Assembly (NCBI GenBank): GCA_028287185.1
Contig: JAQBQD010000214.1
Coordinates: forward strand, 62,001-126,000
Length of the DNA: 64,000 nucleotides
Source: Gemmatimonadota bacterium
Lineage (GTDB): Bacteria; Gemmatimonadota; Gemmatimonadetes; Longimicrobiales; Longimicrobiaceae
Direction of reading: 5' to 3'
Below, piece after piece: positions 52,703 to 63,904 of the stretch (positions are counted from its first letter, which is position 1; each line of letters opens with the position of its first letter). The notes under the pieces were generated by a model that saw only the letters and a list, made by a program, of their open reading frames with translations, did not search any database and was not told the DNA's origin. Position numbers and translations under genes: made by a program.

Positions 52703-54576
52703 GCGCTGCGGCCGAAGCGGCGGTGCAGCTCCGTCAGCGAGAGCTGTACGACGGTGGGGCGGCCGTGGATGTCGTGGTAGGGCAGCTCGGTGGCGAACAG
52801 GCGGTCGAACAGCTCGCCCATCTCGCGCTGCGACAGCTTCTGCCCGGCCTTGATGGCGCCCTTGCACGCGAAGGTCAGCGCGATCCGCTGGTGCTGGGTG
52901 CGCGCGCCGTCGATGAGGGACGAGCCCTCGGTAAGCTCCGCGATCATCTCGCGCAGGCAGCGCTCCGCGTCGAAGTTGGGATGCGGGTTGGGGACGGAGT
53001 GCACGATGACGGCGCGCCCGCCGAACGGCTCCACCTCGAACCCGGCGCGCTCCAGCACGCCGCGCACCTCCTCCACCACCGAGAACTCCGCCGGCGACAG
53101 GCGCAGCGTGAGGGGAAAGAGCAGGCGCTGGCTCTCGCGGCTGCCGCTGCCGAAGTCGCGCATCAGCTCCTCGTACAGCACGCGCTCGTGGGCCGAGTGC
53201 TGGTCCACCAGCAGCAGCCCGCTCCGCGTCTCCACCAGGATGTAGGTGCTGTGCACCTGCCACATCACGGGCGCGGAGCCCAGCAGGTCCGGCGATACGA
53301 TGGGGGGTATCGAGGAACCGGCATCCGCCTCGTCCTTCAACGCTTCGGGCGCGCCGGCCACGAACAGCGTCATCTGCGGCTCGCCCGGCAGTGTCGTTCC
53401 CGGCGTCCCGCCGGGCGACGAAGGTACGGACGGGGTCGAAGGGTTCCCGTAGGCGTACGCGCGCCCGTTGCCCGCGCCCCAGGTGCCCGGCGCCTCGCGC
53501 ACGTGCGCCGGCGGCTGGCGGGGCGAGGCGTAGGTGAACGACGGCACCCCGTCCTGCGGCGCGCGCGTGCCGATGGAGGGCGTGCTTTCCAGCCCGGCGA
53601 GCGTGGCGCGGATGCCTTCCTCCACGGCGCGCTCCACCGCGGGACGGTCGCGGAAGCGCACCTCGGCCTTGGCGGGATGGACGTTCACGTCCACCTCGCC
53701 GTCCGGCAGGTCCAGGAAGAGGAAGAGCGACGGGTACACGCCCTCGGGGATCGTCGTTCGATACGCCCGGTCCGCCGCGCGGACGACGCTGCGGTCGGTG
53801 AAGGAGCGGCCGTTGACGAACAGGTACACGCGCCGGCTGCCGGGGCGCGACGAGTGCGGGCGCTGCACGAGCCCGGTGACGCCCACGCCGGCCTCGCGGT
53901 GCGCCACCGGAATCAGCTCGCCCGCCGTCTCCGGCCCCCACACGGCGGCAATGCGCTCGGCGGCGCCCGCGGCGGGGGGAAGGTTCAGCGCCTCGCGGCC
54001 ATTGGCGTCCAGCACGAAGCCGACGCCCGGGTGCGCCAGCGCCAGCGTGGTGACCGTCTCCACCACGGCGCGGCTCTCGGCCGCCGTGGTGCGCAGGAAC
54101 TTGGCGCGCGCGGGGACGTTGAAGAACAGGCTCCGCACGGCCAGCGTGGTTCCCGTGCGCCGCGCGCACGCCTCCACGGCGGCCATCTGCCCGCCGGTGA
54201 CCACCACGCGGGTGCCGTCGCCGTCGCGCTCGGCCGTCTCCAGCACCATGCGCGACACGGAGGCGATGGAGGGCAGCGCCTCGCCGCGGAAGCCCAGGGT
54301 GCGGATGGCGGCCAGGTCCGCCTCGCTGCGCACCTTGCTGGTGGCGTGGCGGTCCATGCTCATCAGCGCGTCGTCCTTCCCCATCCCGTGCCCGTCGTCG
54401 GACACGCGGATCTCGGTCTTGCCGCCGTTGCGGATCACCACCTCCACGCGCGTGGCGCCGGCGTCCAGGGCGTTCTCCACCAGCTCCTTCACCACCGACG
54501 CGGGCCGCTCCACCACCTCGCCCGCGGCGATCTGGTTGGCGAGCTTCTCGGGAAGGACGTGGATTCGGCGCGGCAT
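52699..54576 (-). CDS. mutL: DNA mismatch repair protein MutL
   Basis: This 625-residue MutL has the GHKL ATPase domain (NQIAAGEVVERPASVVKELVENALDAG, DDGHGMG, HATSK, TLGFRGEALPSI). The C-terminal part has LLLVDQHSAHERVLYEE, the metal-binding nicking endonuclease motif (Ser replaces the usual second Ala). So it is an endonuclease-type MutL. Confidence 0.95.
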   Translation of the reverse strand: MPRRIHVLPEKLANQIAAGEVVERPASVVKELVENALDAGATRVEVVIRNGGKTEIRVSDDGHGMGKDDALMSMDRHATSKVRSEADLAAIRTLGFRGEALPSIASVSRMVLETAERDGDGTRVVVTGGQMAAVEACARRTGTTLAVRSLFFNVPARAKFLRTTAAESRAVVETVTTLALAHPGVGFVLDANGREALNLPPAAGAAERIAAVWGPETAGELIPVAHREAGVGVTGLVQRPHSSRPGSRRVYLFVNGRSFTDRSVVRAADRAYRTTIPEGVYPSLFLFLDLPDGEVDVNVHPAKAEVRFRDRPAVERAVEEGIRATLAGLESTPSIGTRAPQDGVPSFTYASPRQPPAHVREAPGTWGAGNGRAYAYGNPSTPSVPSSPGGTPGTTLPGEPQMTLFVAGAPEALKDEADAGSSIPPIVSPDLLGSAPVMWQVHSTYILVETRSGLLLVDQHSAHERVLYEELMRDFGSGSRESQRLLFPLTLRLSPAEFSVVEEVRGVLERAGFEVEPFGGRAVIVHSVPNPHPNFDAERCLREMIAELTEGSSLIDGARTQHQRIALTFACKGAIKAGQKLSQREMGELFDRLFATELPYHDIHGRPTVVQLSLTELHRRFGRSA

Positions 54577-54796
54577 CTACCTGCGGATCTGGAAGCTGCG
54601 TTTTCGGGTCAGGTTCGGGTCAGCAAGCTAACCGGACGCGGTGCCCGGCGGAAGGGCGCGCACCCTCGCCCGGCAAGGCTCGGCGGAGGTGTCCGAACGT
54701 AGTACGGCAAAGGGCCGCGCCCCGCATGGAAGGCGAGACGCGGCCACGGAAGCGCCGCCGTCGATCGAGCTTGATGGGAGACGACGAGGATGCGAC

Positions 54797-54830
54797 GAGC
54801 CGCGCCCCGCACCGCGGCGGGACGCGGCTC
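54797..54830 (-). terminator. terminator of the third RiPP-like gene
   Basis: A 14-bp stem (GAGCCGCG with GCGGGGCGCGGCTC, one wobble) closes a 6-nt loop, about 20 nt past the stop on the minus strand. Confidence 0.6.
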
Positions 54831-54850
54831 GATCCGTCAGGCGGCGGCGG

Positions 54851-55054
54851 TCACACGCAGAAGTACGTGTTGCAGACGCCGTCGCAGCTCAGGGCACACG
54901 TCCCCGCGCCACACGAGTTCGCGGTGCACTGGTCCGTGGTGCCGCAGCGGAAGGTGGCCTCGTGGCCCACCACCGTGCCGCGCCCGCCGTCGGCCTCGTC
55001 GGTTGCGAACGAGTCGACCACCAGCGTGTCCATGTCCAGCTTCATCTTCGCCAT
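54851..55054 (-). CDS. RiPP-like Cys-rich precursor peptide
   Basis: This 67-residue peptide starts MAKMKLDMDTLVVDSFATD, the same leader type as at 72 and 10445, then ERGTV-like GRGTVVGHE. The core has seven Cys with Ser/Thr and ends NTYFCV. The leader is shared with the other two genes while the core differs, the mark of a RiPP family. A GGAG-type site precedes the ATG. Confidence 0.58.
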   Translation of the reverse strand: MAKMKLDMDTLVVDSFATDEADGGRGTVVGHEATFRCGTTDQCTANSCGAGTCALSCDGVCNTYFCV

Positions 55055-55291
55055 GAGAGTGCTCCTGCCAGGGGTTCACCATCCAGCCCACCGCGGTCGC
55101 GGGGTAGGTGGAGTATGGCCCCTCGCCCCCCGGCGCAGAACACGCGTTTCGACCGGCGGCGGGGTGGGAGTGACGAACGGCGGATCCCCGATGGTGAGCG
55201 GGCCGTAGCATGCGTCCCCTTCCGCGGCGATGCCGGCATCGCCACGGAGCAGCCTCGGAACGGAGGCTTTCGGCCGATGTTGCCGCGGTTC

Positions 55292-56074
55292 TCAACCGCC
55301 TGGGCGCGGCTCGGGCAGCTTGTAGAACGCCCGGGCGTTGCGCGTGGTCTGCGTGGCGAGCTCCTCCGCGTCCACCCCACGCATCTCCGCCGCGCGCATC
55401 GCGGTGAAGCGCACGTGGGCGGGCTCGTTGGGCTTGCCGCGAAAGGGGACGGGGGCCAGGTACGGAGTGTCCGTCTCCACCAGGATGCGGTCGTGGGGCA
55501 CGGCGCGCACCAGGTCGGCGCCATCGTACCTCTTGAAGGTGATGAGCCCCGAGAAGGAGACATACCACCCGGCGGCGAGCGCGCCGTCCAGCATCTCGCG
55601 GGTGCCGGCGAAGCAGTGCAGCACGCCCACAGCGCGGCCGGCGTGCTCCCGGATCATCGCCCGGACGTCGTCGTCGGCCTCGCGCGCGTGGACCACGACG
55701 GGAAGCCCCGTCTCGGCCGCCAGCTCCAGGTGGCGGCCGAACGAGGCGCGCTGCACCTCGCGCGGGGCGAAGTCGTAGTGGTAGTCCAGCCCCGTCTCAC
55801 CCAGCGCCACCACCTCCGGCTCCGCGGCCAGCTCGCGGATGGCGGCGAAGGCGGCCTCGTCGGCGCGGGCGGCGGCGTGGGGGTGCACGCCGGCGGTGGC
55901 GTACACGCCGGGCAGGCGCCGCGCCAGCTCCAGCGCCGTGCGGCTGTCGGCCGCGTCGGTGCCGATGCAGACGATGGCCTCCACGCCGGCCTCGCGGGCG
56001 CGGCGCACCACCTCGTCCACCTGCGGGAGCACGCTCTCGTCGGCCAGGTGCGCGTGCGAGTCGATCAGCCCCAT
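55292..56074 (-). CDS. TatD-family metal-dependent deoxyribonuclease
   Basis: This 260-residue TIM-barrel hydrolase has the metal motifs DSHAHL at the start, GETGLDYHYD, VVVHAREADDD, LHCFAG and VETDTPYLAP. The family gives DNase or tRNA-processing activity. Its monocistronic context gives no further hint. Confidence 0.92.
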   Translation of the reverse strand: MGLIDSHAHLADESVLPQVDEVVRRAREAGVEAIVCIGTDAADSRTALELARRLPGVYATAGVHPHAAARADEAAFAAIRELAAEPEVVALGETGLDYHYDFAPREVQRASFGRHLELAAETGLPVVVHAREADDDVRAMIREHAGRAVGVLHCFAGTREMLDGALAAGWYVSFSGLITFKRYDGADLVRAVPHDRILVETDTPYLAPVPFRGKPNEPAHVRFTAMRAAEMRGVDAEELATQTTRNARAFYKLPEPRPGG

Positions 56075-56264
56075 GGTCCCGGTCCCGGTGTGGGTGATGC
56101 GGAATCCGCTCGAAGGGTCCGCGGATCTGCGAGCGGATCATCGACATCCCGGAGGGATTCCGCAGAGTTCGAGGATCAAGGAAATTCCCCGGATGCCCCG
56201 TGAAATGCGAGCGAGCCGCCGCGGAACGTCCGCGGCGGCTCGCCATCGCATGCCGGTGCAGGCG

Positions 56265-57245
56265 TCAGACCGCGGTCTGCGCGGGCGGGCGGCTGGCCGA
56301 CTTGCTGCGGGTCGGCGACTTGTCCTCCTTGCGCGGCCACTTGCTCTCGATGGCGTGAAGCGCCGGCGAGGCCACGAAGATGGACGAGAAGGTGCCGATG
56401 GTGATGCCCAGGAAGAGCACCTCGGCGAAGGGCCGGATCACCGGGCCGCCCCAGATCAGCAGCGCGAGCAGCGTCGCCAGCACCGTGCCCGCCGTCAGCA
56501 CCGTGCGCGGCAGCGTCTCGTTGATGGAGCGGTCCATCAGCCCCATCAGCGTCAGCCCGTGCCGAGGCCGCGCCAGGTTCTCGCGGATGCGGTCGAACAC
56601 GATGATGGTGTCGTGCATGGAGTAGCCCACCACCGTCAGCACCGCGGCCACCGTGCCCAGCCCGATCTCGGTGCGCGTGACCGCCAGGAAGCCCAGGGTG
56701 ATCAGGATGTCGTGCGCCGTCGCCAGGATGGCCGCCAGGCCGAAGCGCCACTCGAAGCGGATGGCCAGGTAGCCCAGGATGGCGAGGAACGACAGCAGCA
56801 CCGCGATGAGCGCGTTGGTCTGCAGCTCGGCGCCCGCCTTGGGGCCCACCGCCTCGGTGCGCGCCACCACGAAGTCCTTCTGGGGCGTGAACTTGGAGCT
56901 CAGCACGCGGGTGGTCTTCGCCTGCGCGTCGCGGCCCGTCTCCTGGCCGAAGCTGCGCATGCGCACCACGTACTCCTGGTCGGTGCCGAACTGGGTGATC
57001 TCCCAGTCCGAGGCACCGCCGGCGTTGGCCGCGGCGCGCACCTCGTCCGCGTGCACGGGGTGGTTGAAGTGCACCTGCACGATGGTGCCGCCGGTGAAGT
57101 CGACGCCGTAGTTCAGCCAGCCGCGCCCGCCCAGGCCGTTGAAGATCATGGCGCCGATGCCCAGCGCCAGCATGAGTCCCGTGGCCACGTAGGCGCGGTA
57201 GCGCCATTCCAGGAACGGGTATTTCGCGTGTGCGAAGAATCGCAT
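56265..57245 (-). CDS. secF: protein translocase subunit SecF
   Basis: This 326-residue RND-family subunit drives late steps of Sec export. It has a first TM helix then the GVDFTGGTIVQ motif, and the five-helix block with GYSMHDTIIVFDRIREN. It follows secD on the same strand. Confidence 0.94.
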   Translation of the reverse strand: MRFFAHAKYPFLEWRYRAYVATGLMLALGIGAMIFNGLGGRGWLNYGVDFTGGTIVQVHFNHPVHADEVRAAANAGGASDWEITQFGTDQEYVVRMRSFGQETGRDAQAKTTRVLSSKFTPQKDFVVARTEAVGPKAGAELQTNALIAVLLSFLAILGYLAIRFEWRFGLAAILATAHDILITLGFLAVTRTEIGLGTVAAVLTVVGYSMHDTIIVFDRIRENLARPRHGLTLMGLMDRSINETLPRTVLTAGTVLATLLALLIWGGPVIRPFAEVLFLGITIGTFSSIFVASPALHAIESKWPRKEDKSPTRSKSASRPPAQTAV

Positions 57246-57269
57246 GGTCTCAGTCCTCTCGCGCTCTCG

Positions 57270-58904
<1,635 letters not shown>

Positions 58905-59437
58905 CGGAAGGTGCGGACTCCGGGAAGGAGGGCGAAGGGGGACGGACGGCCACGGCCGGGGCTGCGTGCCGGATTTCGCTCGGTAGACCCAGGAAGTTAG
59001 CCGGTGCCGACGCGGATTGTCAACCGGGCCGCCCGCCCCGCGGCGCGTGGCCCGATCTCCCGCCGCGCGCGCTCCAGGTTCAGCGCGTGCAACGACCTAG
59101 CGCATCGGAAACCTCCGCCGGCGCGGCGACCGGGACGCGTGCGGCCGGCACTGGTGCGCCGTTGCCCTCCGCCGATCCGCATCCACCGACCCGGTCGATG
59201 GGATCGGCACGTGCGCGCGTCGTCCGCGGCCGCTGGTGGCGCATCGTGCCCCTCCAGGTGCGGTCGATCGCCCTCTGCGGACGGCGGGCCAAGGAAGGTT
59301 GCGCCGCTCCCGCGCCCATCGGGACCGGGGGTGCGGGAAATGTGGGGACAAAATGGACAAATGGAGATAAGTTGAAGGCGGACCGGAGACTCGCTCCCGT
59401 CCGCCTTCTCATCTACCGCCCGACCGGAGAACCACCC
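58905..59437. other. intergenic region between secD and the repeat lipoprotein
   Basis: Divergent promoters are expected. A locally A-rich stretch at about 59,336-59,375, including two near-copies of GACAAAATGG, stands out from the GC-rich background and is probably the lipoprotein promoter/5' leader. No gene is supported. Confidence 0.4.
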
Positions 59438-59854
59438 ATGCGCACCCTTCGCTCCCTCGCCTTCGCCGCCGCCATCTGCTCCCTGGCCGCCTGCACCTCC
59501 AGCCCCACCCTGCCCTCCGGCGCCTCCGCCGGTCTGCACCGTGATGATGGAACGAGGATGGTCGGCAGCGGCAGCAGCGTCTCGTTCGACACCGGCACGG
59601 CGGTGGGCGGCACCATCGGGTCGGGCAACAAGACCGAGGGCACCGGAATGGCCGGCAGTGGCAACGTCGTGTCGTTCAGCACCACCGACGACGTTGGCGG
59701 CACGATCGGATCCGGGAACAGGGCAGACGGGACGGGGACCGTTGGAAGCGGCACTCCTTCCGCGCCCAGCACCGTTGCTCCCGACGGAGCTCCGACGACC
59801 CCGGGCTCCGTGACCGTGACCGCCGTCGGTGGAACGATCGGGTCCGGCAACTAG
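59438..59854 (+). CDS. lipoprotein with GGTIGSGN repeats
   Basis: This 138-residue protein has the signal MRTLRSLAFAAAICSLAAC with lipobox LAAC. The mature part is built of the repeat VGGTIGSGN at three places plus variants (RMVGSG, GMAGSG, GTVGSG) separated by SVSFDTGT- and VVSFSTTDD-like linkers. The fold is unknown; a short beta-repeat or surface stalk is possible. A bidirectional hairpin terminator follows. Confidence 0.65.
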   Translation: MRTLRSLAFAAAICSLAACTSSPTLPSGASAGLHRDDGTRMVGSGSSVSFDTGTAVGGTIGSGNKTEGTGMAGSGNVVSFSTTDDVGGTIGSGNRADGTGTVGSGTPSAPSTVAPDGAPTTPGSVTVTAVGGTIGSGN

Positions 59855-59865
59855 TCGGCTACGGA

Positions 59866-59900
59866 ACGGGGCTCCCCGGGCGAGCCCGACGGAGCCCCGT
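59866..59900. terminator. bidirectional terminator
   Basis: ACGGGGCTCC pairs with GGAGCCCCGT (59891-59900) around a 15-nt loop. It sits between two convergent genes. Confidence 0.6.
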
Positions 59901-59908
59901 CCCACCCA

Positions 59909-61231
59909 TCAACCGATCAGCATCGCGAGAGGACTCTCGGGTGCGCCATCCCTTCGGACCCGGAGGGTCAGCGCGATGTCGTCGACAAGGTCCACCGCGT
60001 AGCTTTCAAGGCTTGCGTGCTCCTCCCCGATCTCCAGCCATCGGAGGTCCGGTGCGGCTCTCACCATACGTTCCGGCTCGAGCTCAGAATCTCGGATGGC
60101 ATCGAGCACCTCCTCCGCCTCGAACAGGATCGTTCCTTCCTGTCTCTGCCGGGCGGTGAAAGCGGCCTGTTCGGCGGCCATCCTCGCACGCTCCCACGAT
60201 CCGATCCGCCCGGCCGCATACGCCAGTTGCAGCAGGGAACCTGCGTGCCCCTCTTGTGTGGGGGTCTGCCGGATCAGCGTCCACGTGTCGACCCAGCTCT
60301 TTTCAAAGAGCGCTTCCCAATCGCAGCCGGCGCTTGCACGGCAGAGATTGGCCAGAAGGAGCAGCCGGAACGGCGGTTCCCACACGTGGGCGACAAGGCT
60401 CTGGAGGATGCAGGCGGCGTGGAAGAAATCTCCCGTGTTGGTCATCAACAGCCAGGCGAAGTCATGCGCCAGGCGTAAGACGCGAACATGCCCGGGTCCG
60501 TACGCGCGCAACGCCTCTCGTCCGAGCGCGATCGCGCCACGTGCGTCGCCGGCCTCGATCGCGATCACCGCGAGGTCGTAGAGCGCGTCCCCCTCCAGCG
60601 TGCGCAGGCCGTGGCGCGTGGCCGCCTTCAGCGCCAGGCGGTGGTAGCGCGTGGCGACGGGCATGTTGCCCCGCTGGCGCTTGAGGTTGGCGAAGCCGCT
60701 CAGGGCGAGCGCGTACACCTCCCACGACATGCGCCGGCGCGCGATGCGCATGGCGTAGCGCAGCCACTCCTCGGCGTGCGGGTACTGCGCGCGCTTGCGC
60801 GCCAGCCGGCCGATGAGGTAGGCGTAGTGCGGCTGCTGCGGCCACGCGGCGATGGCGAGCTGCGCCCACGACAGGGCGGTGGCCAGCGCGCCGCGTTCCT
60901 CGGCCCACTCGGCGATCTGAAAGCAGCCCAGGCCCACGGCCTCGGCGGTGTCCGAGTCGGGCGCCTCCTCCGTCACCAGCCGCAGCAGCGCCTCCACCGT
61001 CACCAGCAGCTCGGGCACGGCCTCGGGGTCCACCTCCGCGACGGCCGGGTGGTAGCCCAGGCCGCGCGCCTGCGAGGACCGCTCCGTCCAGGCGGCCACG
61101 CACTCCCGCAGCCCACCCAGCACCGCCGCCGCCGGCGCGCCGACCTCGCGCGGAATGACCGGCTCCGCGCCGTCCGTGGTGGAGGAGACGGGGACGGGCC
61201 CTGGCGGTGAAGGAAGTCGAGGGGTGGCCAT
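59909..61231 (-). CDS. tetratricopeptide-repeat protein
   Basis: This 440-residue helical repeat protein has pairs such as ALATALSWAQLAIAAWPQQPHYAYLIGRLARK and YPHAEEWLRYAMRIARRRMSWEVYALALSG. The N-terminal 25 residues are Pro-rich. The start at MATPRLPSPPG is preferred over an upstream extension that is poor in protein-like sequence. It resembles in style the phage TPR protein at 39131. Role unknown. Confidence 0.7.
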   Translation of the reverse strand: MATPRLPSPPGPVPVSSTTDGAEPVIPREVGAPAAAVLGGLRECVAAWTERSSQARGLGYHPAVAEVDPEAVPELLVTVEALLRLVTEEAPDSDTAEAVGLGCFQIAEWAEERGALATALSWAQLAIAAWPQQPHYAYLIGRLARKRAQYPHAEEWLRYAMRIARRRMSWEVYALALSGFANLKRQRGNMPVATRYHRLALKAATRHGLRTLEGDALYDLAVIAIEAGDARGAIALGREALRAYGPGHVRVLRLAHDFAWLLMTNTGDFFHAACILQSLVAHVWEPPFRLLLLANLCRASAGCDWEALFEKSWVDTWTLIRQTPTQEGHAGSLLQLAYAAGRIGSWERARMAAEQAAFTARQRQEGTILFEAEEVLDAIRDSELEPERMVRAAPDLRWLEIGEEHASLESYAVDLVDDIALTLRVRRDGAPESPLAMLIG

Positions 61232-61794
61232 ATGGTGCGGATGTTGGGGTCGCGGGCGGAGAGAAGTGGACGGCGTGGTCACTCGAAGGGAAGTTACACG
61301 CATCTTTCCATTCCCGCCAGACAACGACGCGAAACGATCCTTTCGAGGGACAAAAGAGACACTCGACCCGACAGCCAACCCTTCCCATCGGACGGCAAAT
61401 TAGTTCTTGAGAGGAGCGGAACTGGCCTGAACTATGGGGTTATCCAGTCCGCCGGAAAGGCCGGCAGGCTCTCGTCGCCGGACGAGCGCCGGTATCCACC
61501 GCGCGTTTTCAGCCGCCGCGCCAACCGTTCGCAATCCAACGGCAATCGGCGGCGCCTTCGGGTGCATCCCGCGGCGGATGCCGTGCGGGTGGGTTCCGGC
61601 GGCCGGAACGGGGTGAGAATCCGTTGCGAGCGCGGATCTTGGCCGCGCACCGGTCGCGCGCACTGGGGCGAGACGCGGCCGGCGGCGGACGGCCGCTTGC
61701 GCGCGCATGCGGCGGCGGTGTAGCGTCCGTCGCGGGAGGTGGCGCGTGCCCGCGGCGTTGCGGGCACGAGAAGGCACGTTCGGCATGGAGACGG
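61232..61794. other. intergenic region between divergent genes
   Basis: Several moderate GC hairpins and a locally AT-richer part (about 61,300-61,400) are present. Promoters of the flanking divergent genes should lie here. I see no other gene. Confidence 0.35.
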
Positions 61795-62403
61795 ATGAAC
61801 GGCACGGGACGGAGCGTCGGGCAGGCTTCCTGGCGCCTGGTGCGGAACCTCACGCCCGCCACGCGCATCACGCTGCTGCGCCTGGCGGCCGTTCCGCCGC
61901 TGTGGGTGCTGGCGGCGATGGGGCACTCGCGGGCGGTGGGGGTGGGGTGGGCGGCGGCGGCGGCCACGGACGGCATCGACGGGCTGATCGCCCGCCGCAC
62001 GCGCACGTCCACGGCGCTGGGAAGCACGCTGGACTCGTGGGCCGACCACCTGCTCTCCGCGTCGGGCTTCTTCTGGCTGGCGATGCTGCGGCCCGACTTC
62101 CTGCGTGAGCGCTACGGGCTGCTGCTGGGGTGCGCGGCGGCCGGCGCGGCGGCGCTGGCGGTGTCGTGGCTGCGCTTCCGCCGGCTGGGCGACCTGCACC
62201 TGTACAGCGCGAAGGCGGCCGCCGTCCTGGTGACGCTGTTCGGCATCTCGCTGCTGGTGATGCGGGGATACAGCACGGCATTCCTCTACACTGCAGCGGG
62301 GGTGATGTACGTGGCCGCCGCCGAGACCATCCTCGTCGCGCTCACCCGCCGCCGCCCCGACGCGCACACGGGCTCCATCCTGCAGCGGAATCCACGGCGG
62401 TAG
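61795..62403 (+). CDS. CDP-alcohol phosphatidyltransferase family protein
   Basis: This 202-residue membrane enzyme transfers a phosphatidyl or related group from a CDP-alcohol. The signature D-x2-DG-x2-AR-x8-G-x3-D-x3-D is complete (DGIDGLIARR, then G-STLD-SWAD). Several TM helices surround it (PPLWVLAAMGHS, LLLGCAAAGAAALAVSWL, AVLVTLFGISLLVMRG). The product head group cannot be told from sequence. Confidence 0.85.
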   Translation: MNGTGRSVGQASWRLVRNLTPATRITLLRLAAVPPLWVLAAMGHSRAVGVGWAAAAATDGIDGLIARRTRTSTALGSTLDSWADHLLSASGFFWLAMLRPDFLRERYGLLLGCAAAGAAALAVSWLRFRRLGDLHLYSAKAAAVLVTLFGISLLVMRGYSTAFLYTAAGVMYVAAAETILVALTRRRPDAHTGSILQRNPRR

Positions 62404-62743
62404 GAACCGATGGACAGACGGAGACGTTGGCGACGGTCGATGGTGGTCGGGGGGCAGTCAGCGATCGCAAGGTAGGCAACGGGCGAACGGCCACGCGAGC
62501 GTGATTCGCTGCGATCGAAGTACGCGGTGGTCGGGAATCGACAGCGGGCCGACACGGCGATGGGAGCGGCGGGGCAGGCGGCGGATGCCGGATGCGTCGA
62601 CAGACGGAGAAAAGTCCGGCTTCGCGGACTCTACGTGGGCGGCGGGCGAGTGAGAGGTGGAACGGCGGCCGCTCGTGATCGGCGGCCCCGTCGTCCGTCG
62701 TCCATCGAACGCGACGTCGTCGATCCAGGCGGGCTGTCCGGCG
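62404..62743. other. intergenic region
   Basis: No gene, repeat or terminator stronger than background was seen here. Confidence 0.35.
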
Positions 62744-63325
62744 CTATCCGACGATCACGGCGGAGCCGGCGAAGGGGAGGACGGTGGCGAACTCGCCGAC
62801 GGGCGGAAGCGGGACCTCGGCGGCCGTGCCCCACTGCGTGATGCCGCTGGGGAACAGGTCGGCGAAGTCGTACGTCGCGCCGCCGAACTCGAATGGAGCG
62901 CTGGAGACGAGCTGCGAGGTGAAGACGTTGGAGGCGAACAGGCGCGTGGGAACGTCGTCGACCGGCGGGCCCTTTACCGTGACGCCCATCACCACGCCCA
63001 CGCGGCGGAAGGTGGCGACGAGGGTGCCGCCGGAGAAGCTGTCCGGTTTGCCGAAGTCGCCTGCGGGCTGCGCGTTGAGGTAGACGCTGAACTCGCCCAC
63101 GGGATCGAGGCCGATGCTGATGGCGCCGTTGGGGACGAGCGTGGCCGTGAAGGGCGTGGAGCGGAAGGTGAAGTACGCCGCCGCCTCGCCGGGATCGCCC
63201 GCGAAGAGGCTTCCGTCGATTCCCTGCAGGTACAGGAAGTACCCCAGGTCCTGCGTGGCGCCGCTGGCGGTGGCGTAGAAGCGCCCGGTGACGTACCACG
63301 CGACGCTGCCCGGAATGCCCGCCAT
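62744..63325 (-). CDS. hypothetical protein
   Basis: This 193-residue protein has a beta-rich sequence (SVAWYVTGRFYATASGATQDLGYFLYLQG, AISIGLDPVGEFSVYLNAQPAG) and no cysteine pair or signal peptide. No family is recognised; a small beta-sandwich or lipocalin-like protein is possible. It lies beside a DUF2911 gene on the same strand. Confidence 0.5.
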   Translation of the reverse strand: MAGIPGSVAWYVTGRFYATASGATQDLGYFLYLQGIDGSLFAGDPGEAAAYFTFRSTPFTATLVPNGAISIGLDPVGEFSVYLNAQPAGDFGKPDSFSGGTLVATFRRVGVVMGVTVKGPPVDDVPTRLFASNVFTSQLVSSAPFEFGGATYDFADLFPSGITQWGTAAEVPLPPVGEFATVLPFAGSAVIVG

Positions 63326-63379
63326 CTTCCCCCCTGCCGTTCGGTGGATTCGGTCCCGCCGCGATCGAAGAAGCCGCGG

Positions 63380-63904
63380 CTAGCGCGGACGGATTCGCAC
63401 GGGCACGACGGTGGTGCCCCAGTGCAGCGCCAGCACGGCGGAATCGGCAGTGGCGGCGGGAAAGTAGTACGCCAGGCTCTCCATGTAGGGCCCGGTCGTC
63501 GGCCGCACGCGGATGCGCAGGGCGTCCTGCCCGCGCGGATACGGAACGTGGTAGACGTTGGCCGCGCGGCTGAAGATGACGGTCCACTCCGCCGGGCCGG
63601 GAATGGCCCACACGCTGTACTTCCCCGCCCCGAGCGGCCGCCCCTCCACGCGCACGTCCTGGGTCAGCTCCAGGCGCGTCGCCTCGTCCGCGCCGGGGCA
63701 CCAGACCGAGTCCCACGGCACGATGCCGCCGAACAGCACCCGCCCGCGCGCCGCCGGCCGGTTGTAGACCACGGCGATCTCCGTGCTGCCCATGCGCTGC
63801 CGGACCAGAGCGGGCTGGCTCTTTCGCGCGCTGCCGTCGGGCAGGCCGCACGCGGAGAGCGCCAGCCAGCCGAACGCCGCCGCCAATCGCAATCGGGTTC
63901 GCAC
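63380..63904 (-). CDS. DUF2911 family lipoprotein
   Basis: This 174-residue protein has a lipoprotein signal (lipobox LSAC) and the DUF2911 pattern: YNRPAARGRVLFGGIVPWDSVW, GADEATRLELTQDV, LGAGKYSVWAIPGPAEWTVIF. The family is periplasmic or surface with no proven role; this one ends in a short basic tail. Confidence 0.83.
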   Translation of the reverse strand: MRTRLRLAAAFGWLALSACGLPDGSARKSQPALVRQRMGSTEIAVVYNRPAARGRVLFGGIVPWDSVWCPGADEATRLELTQDVRVEGRPLGAGKYSVWAIPGPAEWTVIFSRAANVYHVPYPRGQDALRIRVRPTTGPYMESLAYYFPAATADSAVLALHWGTTVVPVRIRPR

